Source of the DNA: an uncultured Acidimicrobiaceae bacterium
GTDB lineage: Bacteria > Actinomycetota > Acidimicrobiia > Acidimicrobiales > RAAP-2
Assembly: GCA_903873395.1 (NCBI GenBank)
Contig: CAIQOJ010000073.1
Span: 1 to 64,000, forward strand
DNA: 64,000 bases
Direction of reading: 5' to 3'
Shown here: positions 45,105 through 53,598 of the stretch, one piece after another
How positions within the stretch are numbered: position 1 is the stretch's first letter
Layout: each line of letters opens with the position of its first letter
Program-made: the position numbers and the translations under genes
The notes under the pieces: model-generated
Told to the model about the DNA's origin: nothing
Database searches by the model: none
What the model saw: only the letters and a program-made list of their open reading frames with translations

Positions 45105-46295
45105 TCAGGTGGGACGAAGCGTCAGGATTTCGTTTGCGTTGTCGAACAGGATCTTCTTGCGCTCATCATCGTTGAACTCTTTGAGTTCACGGACGTAATC
45201 CATGGGCTGAGGCAACGCCTCGATGTGAGGCCAGTCCGAGCCGAAAATCACCCGATCTGGACCGATGCAGTCGGCCACCACGTTGACGTCGTCTTCCCAG
45301 AAGGGGTTGATCCAGACGTGGCGGCGCAGCGTTTCGACCGGATCTTCCTTCCAGTAGCCAGGCATCTTCGCTGTGGTGGATCGCAGCTTCGCCAGCAGCT
45401 CAGGCAAGAACTGAGCACCGTTCTCAACCGACGCCACCCGCAAATTGGGGAACCGAGTGAACATGTCTTCGAAGATGATCGACAAGAGATAGTCGCGAAT
45501 GGCCTGCTCAATCGCGAACGACTTGATGGACGGCTTCCATCCTCCGCTGAACGTGGCGGCAAAACCGTCGACGGCGTAGCCGTTCGAGGAGATGCCACTG
45601 TCACCAGCGTGCACCACAACAGTGATGCCTGCGTCGTTGGCCAACTGCCAGAAGCCGTCGAACATGGTGTCGAAGGGGGAGCGCCTTCCGAGAACGGTCA
45701 CGGGAGCGGCGGGCCGCATGACGATGGTGCGGGCTCCTTGGTCGAGTGCCCACGCCAGTTCAGCTTCAGCCCAGGCCGGGTCGGCCAAGGTGATGTACGG
45801 GGCAGCGAAGATCCGGTCGGCGTAGTTGAAGGTCCAGTCCTCGACCAACCACCGGTTGAATGCTCGGAAAAGATGACAGACGGCATCGGGGTCGTGAGCG
45901 AGTGGCTCTTCGTAGATCATGCCCAAGGTGGGGTAGAGGAGACATCCGGCAAGCCCTTGCTCGTCCAATGTGGTCAGCCGGGCCGCCGGATCCCGATATG
46001 CCGGGCGAATAGGTTCACGACCGGCCAGGAACTCCATGGGATTGCGTCCATCGGGATTCCCGCGGAAGTAGTCATACATGGCACCAGGGAAGGCGACCGG
46101 ATCGAAGGTGGGATTGGTGACGGCCTTGCTCACCCGGCCACCGATGACGTGGTAACTGCGTCCATTGATCTCGCACCACTGGATGACTCGGGCGCCCAGG
46201 GCTGGGTCGAGGTGCCGGGTGAAGGCGTCAGTCGCCTCGTAGTAGTGGTTATCCGCATCGAACACGGGATGGTCGGGTGTATCGAAATCAGACAC
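45105..46295 (-). CDS. Amidohydrolase family protein (amidohydrolase-2 type)
   Basis: A 396-residue TIM-barrel metal hydrolase. The N-terminal metal motif is DADNHYYE, a mid-barrel His is in VVVHAGDSG, and the C-terminal Asp is in FGSDWPHIE. Proteins of this length are common in mycobacteria and relatives, related to ACMSD-type decarboxylases/hydrolases; the substrate is unknown. The GTG start is preceded by GGAG at 6 nt. Confidence 0.87.
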   Translation of the reverse strand: MSDFDTPDHPVFDADNHYYEATDAFTRHLDPALGARVIQWCEINGRSYHVIGGRVSKAVTNPTFDPVAFPGAMYDYFRGNPDGRNPMEFLAGREPIRPAYRDPAARLTTLDEQGLAGCLLYPTLGMIYEEPLAHDPDAVCHLFRAFNRWLVEDWTFNYADRIFAAPYITLADPAWAEAELAWALDQGARTIVMRPAAPVTVLGRRSPFDTMFDGFWQLANDAGITVVVHAGDSGISSNGYAVDGFAATFSGGWKPSIKSFAIEQAIRDYLLSIIFEDMFTRFPNLRVASVENGAQFLPELLAKLRSTTAKMPGYWKEDPVETLRRHVWINPFWEDDVNVVADCIGPDRVIFGSDWPHIEALPQPMDYVRELKEFNDDERKKILFDNANEILTLRPT

Positions 46296-46446
46296 AGGTG
46301 CTCCTTGTCGTCAGTGGTGTCGATCGTTTCGATCGACGGAAAGATCAGGGATTCTCGGCAGGCATCCACTGACACCCGTCAACCTTCACCCCACAGGGCG
46401 AGTGTAGAGCCGACGAAGCATGGTTGGAGGTGCTGGTGAGGTGAAG

Positions 46447-46452
46447 TACCGT
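46447..46452 (+). promoter_or_regulatory. Candidate -10 box for the gamma-carbonic anhydrase gene
   Basis: TACCGT followed by exactly 6 nt and the ATG at 46459. It supports 46459 as the true start even though the frame is broken later. Confidence 0.5.
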
Positions 46453-46458
46453 CCGGCC

Positions 46459-46978
46459 ATGGCCATCTACCGTCTCGGCGATCTGGTTCCGGATGTACAT
46501 CCGGACGCGTACATCCACCCCCCAAGCCGTACTCATCGGCGACGTCACTGTCGGCCAGGATTCGTCGGTGTGGCCCAGTGCCGTCCTACGAGGCGACTAC
46601 GGGAAGATCGTGATCGGCGCCGAATCCTCGGTTCAAGATGGCACGGTGATCCACGCAGGCCCCCATTTCCCCACCATTGTGGGTGACCGTTGCGTCATCG
46701 GCCACCTGGCCCACCTCGAGGGGTGCACGTTGGAAGATGAGTCGCTCGTCGGTTCAGGTTCGATCGTTCTGCACCATGTGGTCATCGGCTCCGGTGCCAT
46801 CGTTGGCGCCAATGCCGTCGTGCCGAATCGCACCCAGGTGCCACCTGGTTCCTTGGCGCTCGGTGTGCCTGTCACCATCAAGCCCGATGGAGCGAACCTG
46901 AAACTCATTCAGTTGTCAGCCCAGGAGTATGTGGCCAACGCTCGTCGCTACAAAGAAGGACTCGAGCGCATCGACTGA
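46459..46978 (+). pseudogene. Gamma-class carbonic anhydrase-like protein, frameshifted
   Basis: The N-terminus MAIYRLGDLVPDVHPDAYIHP is read from 46459 in one frame, and QAVLIGDVTVGQDSSVWPS onward continues in the next frame. The break is at a run of six C (46518-46523); removing one C restores one uninterrupted protein of about 172 residues. The rest is a left-handed beta-helix with metal-binding His in HAGPHFP and IGHLAHL. Either an assembly error in the homopolymer, true inactivation, or slippage explains it. An open frame from 46493 alone would lack the native N-terminus. Confidence 0.85.
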
Positions 46979-47292
46979 CGTCGGTGGGCGAGCACACTCC
47001 ACCGAGACCTCGACGAGAGGACAGCGGCGACAGAGGCCCACGAGAGCACCGAGGCGACGCCCAGAGCGCAACCGACCGACCCGATGGACGCGAATGACCC
47101 AATGGATGCGATCGAGCCGAACGATCCGACCGACCCGATCGAGAGCACGGATCCGGTCGAACAGATGGAAAGCACAGAGTCAGTAGACCGGATTGACCAC
47201 CGGGACCTCGTGTCACTAGCGCTCATGTCCGACGTCCTCATGTCCGGGTCTATTCGTCAACGGCTTGCCCGAGGGACATGCCGAGATGGCAG
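46979..47292. other. Low-complexity GA/CCGA-rich stretch, no clear gene
   Basis: Between the gamma-carbonic anhydrase and the lipoprotein gene lies DNA rich in GATCCGA/GACCGA-like words. The plus frame reads Asp/Pro/Glu-rich sequence (MDANDPMDAIEPNDPTDP from 47084) and stays open to 47383, overlapping the lipoprotein gene. It could encode a disordered acidic peptide, but there is no convincing start signal. Confidence 0.4.
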
Positions 47293-47817
47293 TCACGCCC
47301 GTGGTGTGGTGATCGGGCGCCCTGAAGGAGAGAGCACCCACCAGCGTCCGCCCGCATTAGTCAATGCCTGGCCGGTGGCCTGACCCGGGGAACGATCTGG
47401 AGGCCAGTAGTAGAGAGGCCAGCCGGCATAGGTGATCTGCAAGGGCCCGTCCCTGCGGGCCACGGTCGCCAGCAGACCTGCGTTGACGCCTGGCCCAGCA
47501 ACTGGTCGATCGACCGTGGGTGGCAGTAAGGCAGGCGGCCACTGCACGGCACAGATGCCAAAGCACGTCGGGGGATGTCCCGGCTGATCGTCTGCGTAGA
47601 CGTACAAGGTCAGTCCTCGGCCGTCGACCACGACATTCCCCAGACCGGCCACCTGGGATGCTTTGACCTCCCATGCAGGCCCGTGTTCCAGGGGACGTTG
47701 GGCAGTGGCGAATGGCGAGCTAACCGAGGTGCCATTGCCGCACGCACCGAGCCCGATACCCCCAAACACCACCATCACGGCCGTGGCGACGTTGGCGACC
47801 ATCGAGCGCCTAGTCAT
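47293..47817 (-). CDS. Secreted lipoprotein with two YxYxxD-type repeats (COG4315-like)
   Basis: A 174-residue protein with a lipoprotein signal peptide ending in LGAC (Cys26). Two related modules follow: GLTLYVYADDQPGHPPTCFG...CAVQWPP and PLYYWPPDRSPGQATGQAL...WWVLSPSG. These match the family of predicted lipoproteins with a Yx(F/W/Y)xxD motif, common in actinobacteria and of unknown function. The ATG lies inside the first of three 15-bp repeats. Confidence 0.82.
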   Translation of the reverse strand: MTRRSMVANVATAVMVVFGGIGLGACGNGTSVSSPFATAQRPLEHGPAWEVKASQVAGLGNVVVDGRGLTLYVYADDQPGHPPTCFGICAVQWPPALLPPTVDRPVAGPGVNAGLLATVARRDGPLQITYAGWPLYYWPPDRSPGQATGQALTNAGGRWWVLSPSGRPITTPRA

Positions 47818-47850
47818 GAAGTGCCTAGTCCTGTAGCGCCTGGTGATGGA
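47806..47850. repeat. Three imperfect 15-bp repeats spanning the lipoprotein start codon
   Basis: Units GCGCCTAGTCATGAA (47806-47820), GTGCCTAGTCCTGTA (47821-47835) and GCGCCTGGTGATGGA (47836-47850). The minus-strand start codon is at 47815-47817, inside the first unit. Confidence 0.75.
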
Positions 47851-47881
47851 GTACGTGTCATCGAATCCTCATCAAGAGGCC

Positions 47882-48526
47882 TCATCCACGCGAGTTCGGT
47901 GGATCGATGAATGTGGTGAGTGCCGGCGCAGGGTAGGGGCCAATCCCAGGGCGCCATCCCGCGGCCAGTTTTGCTGGCGCGACCCCATCTTCCGCCCAGA
48001 TGTGGCATGAACCCAGAGCCCAGGGGCTACTCGACCCATCAGTCGTTCCGCCCATCAGATCGGCAGCCGTTCCTTGGTCTACAGACTGCGCCCGAGCGGA
48101 AGTGACGGCTTGGATGACGACAGGCCCGAGAGAGCGGGCCAGGTGCTCGAGGTGGGTGCAGCCTCTCGGACCCCCGAAACGAGCTTGGACTTCTCGGGTA
48201 TAGCCGCGAGTGACACTCAAGCCGACGAGACCGGCGAATGCAGCTTCGATCGATGGGCACTCCGCATGAGGGAACGTGGCCATGTGGGCTGACGCTCCCG
48301 TGATCACGAGGTCAGCTATTCGAACCCGCACGCGCAGTTCAAGGTCGTGCACCGTGGTGATGGCCTTCGAGTCCTGGGCCCACGGCCGTCGATCCACCAG
48401 ATGACCAATGACGACTAGGTCGTCGTCCGCCGCATATGCCCGATAGTCGATGGAGCGATGGTGGAGCGGAACCGCCTCGGGCGATGGCGAAGGCACCTCG
48501 ATGCGACTCTCCCGTTGTTCGCTCAA
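47882..48526 (-). CDS. DUF2889 domain-containing protein
   Basis: A 214-residue protein with the DUF2889 pattern: IGHLVDRRPW, HDLELRVRVRIADLVITGASA, ECPSIEAAFAGLVGLSV and GCTHLEHLARSLGPVVIQA. Function is unknown; members occur in proteobacteria and actinobacteria. It starts at a TTG preceded by GGAG at 6 nt. It precedes the lipoprotein gene on the same strand with a 64-nt gap containing short repeats. Confidence 0.82.
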   Translation of the reverse strand: MSEQRESRIEVPSPSPEAVPLHHRSIDYRAYAADDDLVVIGHLVDRRPWAQDSKAITTVHDLELRVRVRIADLVITGASAHMATFPHAECPSIEAAFAGLVGLSVTRGYTREVQARFGGPRGCTHLEHLARSLGPVVIQAVTSARAQSVDQGTAADLMGGTTDGSSSPWALGSCHIWAEDGVAPAKLAAGWRPGIGPYPAPALTTFIDPPNSRG

Positions 48527-48729
48527 CAGACTCTCCGGCTTCGTCCCTCACGACTCTCCATGTGTCGATCATTACCCCATGAACGTCCGTCTCCAAATCG
48601 GGTTGCTGATCGTCGCGGACCTGTAGTGACCAGGTGGAATACACGTGCGTAACTACGCCCATGTGGTACCGTTAAAGCCCTGGTTGACGGTGAGATCCGA
48701 AGACCCTGACCCTTTGCTCGAGGTAGAGG

Positions 48730-49275
48730 ATGGTCGAGATGACAGCAGCCCACCGTGTCGGCGGCGGAGCAGTAGTCGGCATCGAAGACGGATTTCGAGG
48801 CCCTCAAGTATGTGCCGTAGTTGGCATCACCTATCGCCAGCTCGATTACTGGGCTCGCACTGGCCTGCTGCGTCCATCGATCGCAGACGCCACGGGAAGC
48901 GGTAGCCAACGTAGGTACTCCTATGGCGACGTACTCGAGTTGAAGGTGATCAAGCGTCTGCTCGACGCTGGCCTGAAGCTCAAGCAAGCCAGACAGGCCA
49001 TCGAATGCTTGCGGGGTGAGTTGGGCGTTGACCTGGCCTCCGCTCAGTTGGTGCTGGTGGACAACCGGTCCGTGCTGGCCACGACCAACGGTGAACTCGT
49101 GGACCTGCTCGCTGGCGGTCAGGGCGTCTTCAACGTGCTTCCGCTCGCTGGGGTGGTGTCTGAACTCGAAGCAGCCATTGTTGAGATCACCAATGCCGCC
49201 AAGGCCGCCAATGGCCCCGGACGGACCGTGGTGGCTCCCGAAGCCCGAGCCGTCGGCGACTCTCTCGGTCGTTGA
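48730..49275 (+). CDS. MerR family transcriptional regulator
   Basis: A 181-residue regulator. The winged HTH begins at about residue 28 (VCAVVGITYRQLDYWARTGLLRPS) and is followed by a helix-rich dimerisation part. It resembles Rv1828/Rv1830, which lie near gcvH, garA and gcvB in mycobacteria; here gcvT and gcvP are close by. No effector-binding cysteines are evident. Start may be 48730 or 48742. A TTGACG element is present at about 48683. Confidence 0.88.
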   Translation: MVEMTAAHRVGGGAVVGIEDGFRGPQVCAVVGITYRQLDYWARTGLLRPSIADATGSGSQRRYSYGDVLELKVIKRLLDAGLKLKQARQAIECLRGELGVDLASAQLVLVDNRSVLATTNGELVDLLAGGQGVFNVLPLAGVVSELEAAIVEITNAAKAANGPGRTVVAPEARAVGDSLGR

Positions 49276-49667
49276 CCTCCGCGGTCGCTCACATTGGACT
49301 GGGGGCTCACGGCACTCACGTCCGCTTCGCTCACGAGTCCGAGCAGCGTTTCGCTCGAATCCTCGATTTCTATGGGGTCGACTGGGAGTACGAGCCGGTG
49401 GAGTTCGCACTGGACTGGGACGAGTGCGGACAGATCACGTCGGGATTCCGGCCAGATTTCTGGCTTCCGAGCCCAGGGCTGTTCGTGGAAGTCACGACGA
49501 TGAACCAGCGCCTGGTCACCAAGAAGAACGGCAAGGTCCGGCGCATGACTGAGCTGTACCCGGACATTCGTGTGACCTTGCTCTATCAGCGCGACACGTT
49601 GGCGTTGCTTGCCAAGTACGGCCTGTCCGGCGGCGGCTTCACCGGCACGAACGCTCGGTCAGCCTGA
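49272..49667 (+). CDS. PD-(D/E)XK-like nuclease-fold conserved protein
   Basis: A 131-residue protein with WEYEPVEFALDWD, FRPDFWLP, LFVEVTTMNQRLVTKKNGKVRR and YPDIRVTLLY. The Asp of RPDFW and the Glu of VEVTT sit where a PD-(D/E)XK nuclease core would have them, although Thr replaces the usual Lys. Similar proteins are conserved in many bacteria without known function. It overlaps the MerR gene by 4 nt. Confidence 0.72.
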   Translation: MTSAVAHIGLGAHGTHVRFAHESEQRFARILDFYGVDWEYEPVEFALDWDECGQITSGFRPDFWLPSPGLFVEVTTMNQRLVTKKNGKVRRMTELYPDIRVTLLYQRDTLALLAKYGLSGGGFTGTNARSA

Positions 49668-49700
49668 ACGTCGCACCGAGGCGCATGAGTGGTGGGGCAG

Positions 49701-49706
49701 TAGCCT
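49701..49706 (+). promoter_or_regulatory. Candidate -10 box, leaderless gcvT
   Basis: TAGCCT followed by exactly 6 nt and the GTG at 49713; the same hexamer is used before 36838 and 39841. Confidence 0.5.
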
Positions 49707-49712
49707 AGAAGC

Positions 49713-50816
49713 GTGACCGACTCCTCTCCTGCACCAGGTGACCTCCGCCGAACCGCGCTGTTTGCATCCCATCAAGAGTTGGGTGCCAAGTTGGTGGGTT
49801 TCGGCGGGTGGGAGATGCCGCTCGCCTACGACCAAGGCACCATCGCCGAACACCGATCGTGTCGAACCGACGCGGTGGCCTTTGATGTGAGTCACTTGGG
49901 TACAGTCCGCGTCGAAGGCCCTGATGCCCTGGGGCGTCTCCAAGGCGTACTGACCAACGATTTGGGCAAGATCGGGCCTGGACGAGCGCAATACACGCAT
50001 CTGCTTGATGACAACGACGGTTCGGTGGCCGACGACATCATTGTGTGGTGGGTCTCGGAAGAGGCTTTCGATGTGATGCCGAATGCCTCGAATACTGACC
50101 GGGTGGTCGAGGCGATTGGCGGGACAGACACCACGGCATCGCGGTGCGTGGTAGCCGTCCAAGGGCCCCATGCCCGTCGCCGCTTGGCGGAGGTGGTGCC
50201 AGATGCAGCCAACGTGGCTCGTTTCGGGGTTCACGAGTTCACATGGCAGGGCGTTGTCTGCATCGTGGCAGGCACGGGATACACCGGTGAGGACGGAGTC
50301 GAGTTGGCCGTTCCGGTCGAAGCTGCTGTCTCGTTGTGGAACGCAGTCCTCGGAGCCGGTGTGGTCCCCGCAGGCCTCGGGGCCCGAGACACCCTCCGCC
50401 TCGAGGCCGCCCTTCCACTGCACGGACACGAACTCGGAGCCGGGATCACTCCGCTCCAAGCCGGGCTGAGTTGGGTGGTCGGCTGGGACAAACCACAGTT
50501 CCGTGGACGGGATGCACTCGTGGAAGAACGGAACCGCGGAGTTGCACGACAACTGATGGGCTTTTCCACCGAAGGTCGCCAACCACCGCGTGAGGGAGCC
50601 GAGTTGGTAGTCGACGGCAAGGCCATCGGGTCGGTGACCAGCGGGAACTTCTCTCCCATGCTTGGTCACGGCATTGCCCTGGGATTCGTCGACCGTGCCG
50701 CCGGTTTGCTCATCGGCGACGACGTGGAGATGCAGCAGCGGGGGAGGGGCCTCGGCGCTCACGTCACGTCAACGCCGTTCGTGCGTGCCGGCCAGTGGGC
50801 CGACTCATCGAACTGA
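49713..50816 (+). CDS. gcvT: Aminomethyltransferase (glycine cleavage T-protein)
   Basis: A 367-residue T-protein that transfers the aminomethyl carbon of glycine to tetrahydrofolate. HQELGAKLVGFGGWEMPL at the N-terminus, VAFDVSHLGTVRVEGPDA, and TGYTGEDGVELAVP plus LGARDTLRLEAALPLHGHEL are classic. GTG start with a TAGCCT box 6 nt upstream. gcvP lies 6.4 kb downstream with its own riboswitch; gcvH is not in the window. Confidence 0.95.
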   Translation: MTDSSPAPGDLRRTALFASHQELGAKLVGFGGWEMPLAYDQGTIAEHRSCRTDAVAFDVSHLGTVRVEGPDALGRLQGVLTNDLGKIGPGRAQYTHLLDDNDGSVADDIIVWWVSEEAFDVMPNASNTDRVVEAIGGTDTTASRCVVAVQGPHARRRLAEVVPDAANVARFGVHEFTWQGVVCIVAGTGYTGEDGVELAVPVEAAVSLWNAVLGAGVVPAGLGARDTLRLEAALPLHGHELGAGITPLQAGLSWVVGWDKPQFRGRDALVEERNRGVARQLMGFSTEGRQPPREGAELVVDGKAIGSVTSGNFSPMLGHGIALGFVDRAAGLLIGDDVEMQQRGRGLGAHVTSTPFVRAGQWADSSN

Positions 50817-50838
50817 CTGAGGGGAGACCACGAGGCTC

Positions 50839-51312
50839 ATGAAGGGCGGCATCTTCACTACTCGATTCGTCGGGCCCTACCTGCGGGCACATCGCTGGAT
50901 CTACGAGCGTTCAGATGGACGCATCGGCAAGCACTCGGGCCGCGTGCCGGCTCTCTTGGTGACGACCACGGGGCGCAAGAGCGGATTGCCACGCACGAAC
51001 GGACTCACCTACTGCACCGACAGGGGTGACCTCATCGTGGTCGCCTCCAATGGCGGCAGTGACGCACCCCCAGCATGGCTGCTCAATCTGGAAGCCGATC
51101 CCCATGTTTCCGTGCGGGTGGGCAGGACTGTCCGGGATGCGACTGCTCGGGTGGCTGACGCAGAAGAGCACGCCTTCCTGTGGCCGAAGGTCAACCAGTG
51201 CAACCGGGGGATGTCCCGCCTGTTCCACCCAGGCGTCCGAGGTCGCTACGACGTCTACCAGCGTCATACGTCCCGCCAGATCCCCATCGTGGTCATTCGG
51301 CCCGACCGCTGA
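50839..51312 (+). CDS. Deazaflavin (F420)-dependent nitroreductase-family protein
   Basis: A 157-residue protein of the Ddn/FDOR split-barrel family: GRVPALLVTTTGRKSGLPRT and PPAWLLNLEADPHVSVRVG are diagnostic. Such proteins use coenzyme F420H2 or related cofactors to reduce quinones or xenobiotics, so F420 synthesis is implied elsewhere in the genome. It starts 22 nt after gcvT. Confidence 0.9.
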   Translation: MKGGIFTTRFVGPYLRAHRWIYERSDGRIGKHSGRVPALLVTTTGRKSGLPRTNGLTYCTDRGDLIVVASNGGSDAPPAWLLNLEADPHVSVRVGRTVRDATARVADAEEHAFLWPKVNQCNRGMSRLFHPGVRGRYDVYQRHTSRQIPIVVIRPDR

Positions 51313-51460
51313 ATCCGACCACTGATCACCTCAGGTCGTCCCTGGCTCTCCGTGGACGAGTCCCAACGCTGATTCCGACTCATGCGTAGGACCAGTGATG
51401 AACGAGGCCGATCTCCCTAGCGTCGAGTTCAGTGAGACTGACGAGATTGCCCTGGTCGTG

Positions 51461-52360
51461 TCAGCCCGTGGGGGGTTCGGCGGTCAAAGGACTGTGACCC
51501 GGCTCTGGAACCGGATCGGTTGTTGCCGTTGCCAACCAACTGCCAAGGAGGATCATCGGAAAGCCCACCACCATCCCCAAGGTGATCCTTTCGTTGAGCA
51601 CCACCACGCCCAGCAGAAGGGCAACGGCTGGATTGACGTAGGTGATGACCGTGGAGCGAGCGGGGCCGACTTCAACGGTGAGTGCGAAGAAGAGCACGAA
51701 GCCGAGTGCGGTACAGAACACGATCAAACAGATGACCGAGACCACAGTGGAGGTCGACACTGCTGAGGGAAGGTGGGTCAGCGCATAGGGGGCATAGAGC
51801 ACCGATGCCATGCCCAGCGAGAAGGCCACCACGCCGATGCCATCGAGGTCGTCGAGTTTGCGAGCAATGATCAGCGGACCGAGCGCGTAGCCAACGGCAG
51901 GAATCAGGACTTCCAGCACGGATCCCACCTGAGCGCCTCGCACATCGACCCCCACCAATGCCGCCACGCCAGCGAAACCCACGAGAAGTCCAAAGACTCT
52001 GCGTCGGTCGAACTTCTCATAGCCGAGCGTTCGGTAGATGACCGCTCCGGTCAACGGCACAGAAGCAATGAGCAGCCCGGTGAGTGAGCTCGTCAAGTGA
52101 ATCTCAGCCCGGCTCACGAAGTACCAGGGGATGGCGAACTCGATGACGGTGAATACGGCAATCCATCGCCATCGGATGAGCAGGCCGACCAATGCCTTGC
52201 GATGCACGGCTAAGGGAAGGAGGAGCAGTGTCGCAGGCGCAGTGCGAAAGAAGATCAACGTCGCCGGATCGATCTGACGCACGGCAACCCTGATGAACAG
52301 GTAGGGCGTGCCCCAGATGATCGACATGGCGACAAAAAGCAGCCAACCCCGTCTGGACAT
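51461..52360 (-). CDS. EamA/DMT-superfamily transporter
   Basis: A 299-residue integral membrane protein with ten predicted helices in two EamA repeats; IIWGTPYLFIRVAVRQIDP opens the first and the second ends in PVVALLLG-like sequence (PAVALLLGVVVLNERIT). It belongs to the drug/metabolite transporter superfamily (RhtA/PecM-like). The substrate is unknown. It follows the aldolase-type gene on the same strand with a 58-nt gap. Confidence 0.9.
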   Translation of the reverse strand: MSRRGWLLFVAMSIIWGTPYLFIRVAVRQIDPATLIFFRTAPATLLLLPLAVHRKALVGLLIRWRWIAVFTVIEFAIPWYFVSRAEIHLTSSLTGLLIASVPLTGAVIYRTLGYEKFDRRRVFGLLVGFAGVAALVGVDVRGAQVGSVLEVLIPAVGYALGPLIIARKLDDLDGIGVVAFSLGMASVLYAPYALTHLPSAVSTSTVVSVICLIVFCTALGFVLFFALTVEVGPARSTVITYVNPAVALLLGVVVLNERITLGMVVGFPMILLGSWLATATTDPVPEPGHSPLTAEPPTG

Positions 52361-52418
52361 GTGGCGCAGCTCGCTTCAGCGAAGGACGTGGGATCGGGCC
52401 TCGACGAGACCCGAAGGA

Positions 52419-53183
52419 TCAGTCGAGTAGATCGGGTTGCTCTTGCACGATTCTGTCGAAGAGCGGTTGGAAGCTGAACCAACCGGCCATGTGGCTGCCG
52501 ACCTGTCCGCTGGTTAGCCGCGCCATCTCGGGGTCGATGAGCACCGGTGTGCCGGCCGCCTCAGCAAGCAACTGGGCCTGGCATGACCGTTCCATGGTGA
52601 TGAACCACCAGGCCGCCTCGTCCACGGAGTGCCCCACGGTCAAAAGGCCGTGGTTGCGGAGAATGGCCGCCTTGTTGTCCTCCAACGCGTGGGCGATCCG
52701 CTTGCCCTCCTCGGTGTCGATGACCACGCCGGTGTAGTCGTCGAACAGGGCATGATCGTCATAGAAGGCGCAGACGTCTTGAGTGATGGGATCAAGGAGG
52801 CGCCCGAGCGACGACCAGGACTTCCCGTAGATCGAATGGGCATGAGCGGCTGCTACGACATCGGGGCGAACTGCGTGCACCTGGGAGTGGATGGCGAATG
52901 CTGCCACGTTCACCGCTCGGTCACCTTCGACGACGGTCCCCTCATGGTTCACCAGCAGCAGGTCGGACACGCTGATGTGGCCGAAGTGCATCCCGAATGG
53001 GTTCACCCAGAAATGATCAGGCTTCTCCGGGTCTCGTGCCGTGATGTGGCCTGCCACCCCTTCGTCGAACCCAAACTTCGAGAACAGGCGAAACGCGGCA
53101 GCCAGGCGTTGCTTGCGGTGCAGGCGCTCATCCTCGGGAGAATCAAAGGCCATGGTTGGCGGCAAGGGCATGATCTCAGACAC
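52419..53183 (-). CDS. Class II aldolase/adducin family protein
   Basis: A 254-residue protein with the zinc-binding pattern AHAHSIYGKSWSSLG and a later HGL segment (LRNHGLLTVG), and an N-terminal GHITARDPEKPDHFWVNPFG. It resembles L-fuculose/ribulose phosphate aldolase and adducin-head domains; many non-sugar roles exist, so the substrate is open. The GTG start is preceded by GAGGAG. Confidence 0.9.
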   Translation of the reverse strand: MSEIMPLPPTMAFDSPEDERLHRKQRLAAAFRLFSKFGFDEGVAGHITARDPEKPDHFWVNPFGMHFGHISVSDLLLVNHEGTVVEGDRAVNVAAFAIHSQVHAVRPDVVAAAHAHSIYGKSWSSLGRLLDPITQDVCAFYDDHALFDDYTGVVIDTEEGKRIAHALEDNKAAILRNHGLLTVGHSVDEAAWWFITMERSCQAQLLAEAAGTPVLIDPEMARLTSGQVGSHMAGWFSFQPLFDRIVQEQPDLLD

Positions 53184-53598
53184 GGCATCTCCTCAGTTCT
53201 GGGGCGCAGGGACAGACGCGCCTCAACGTGATCCTACGCCCGCCCCGTACTTCCCTTCCCGTTCTTCAGATCCCCGGACACCAGGTTCTCGATGACCGGC
53301 GGGCGCCAGTGACGAAGGCTGGCGAAGGCTGGACCCTGGCTCTTCTTGAGCAGTCTGGGTGCAATCTGGTTGGGGCGATGTCTGTAGGCAGTCTCGCTGG
53401 CTTACCATGCGCCTATCCGCAGAACAGCGGAGATGAGGGGCGGGGGTCCAGGGGCGATACGCGCTGATCTCTGGCGTGGGTAGTCCCACCGCACTGAACC
53501 CCCTCTTCATCGGGCGCCAGGCGATGTCGCCACACTGAGCACTACCAAATGAGCACTACCAACTGGGCACTACCAATCGAGACGAAAGCAAGGTCGAC
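53184..53598. other. Intergenic region upstream of the secreted repeat protein
   Basis: A 415-bp divergent intergenic stretch. No gene is evident; the frames are short. It contains a 14-bp direct-repeat triplet close to the downstream start, described separately. Confidence 0.6.
53536..53577 (+). repeat. Three 14-bp direct repeats upstream of the secreted repeat protein
   Basis: TGAGCACTACCAAA (53536-53549), TGAGCACTACCAAC (53550-53563) and TGGGCACTACCAAT (53564-53577), ending 21 bp before the ATG at 53599. The regular spacing could serve a regulator or the transcript 5' end. Confidence 0.85.

Noticed and set aside
45225-46439. 404-residue open frame on the plus strand
   Set aside because: Antisense to the amidohydrolase gene, no recognisable motif and no start signal.
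46493-46978. Intact gamma-carbonic anhydrase from 46493
   Set aside because: This start would replace the conserved N-terminus with MYIRTRTST; the native N-terminus is in another frame before the C6 run.
47084-47383. Acidic 99-residue plus-strand frame
   Set aside because: Low-complexity Asp/Pro/Glu sequence with no start signal, overlapping the 3' end of the lipoprotein gene; kept only as a low-complexity region.
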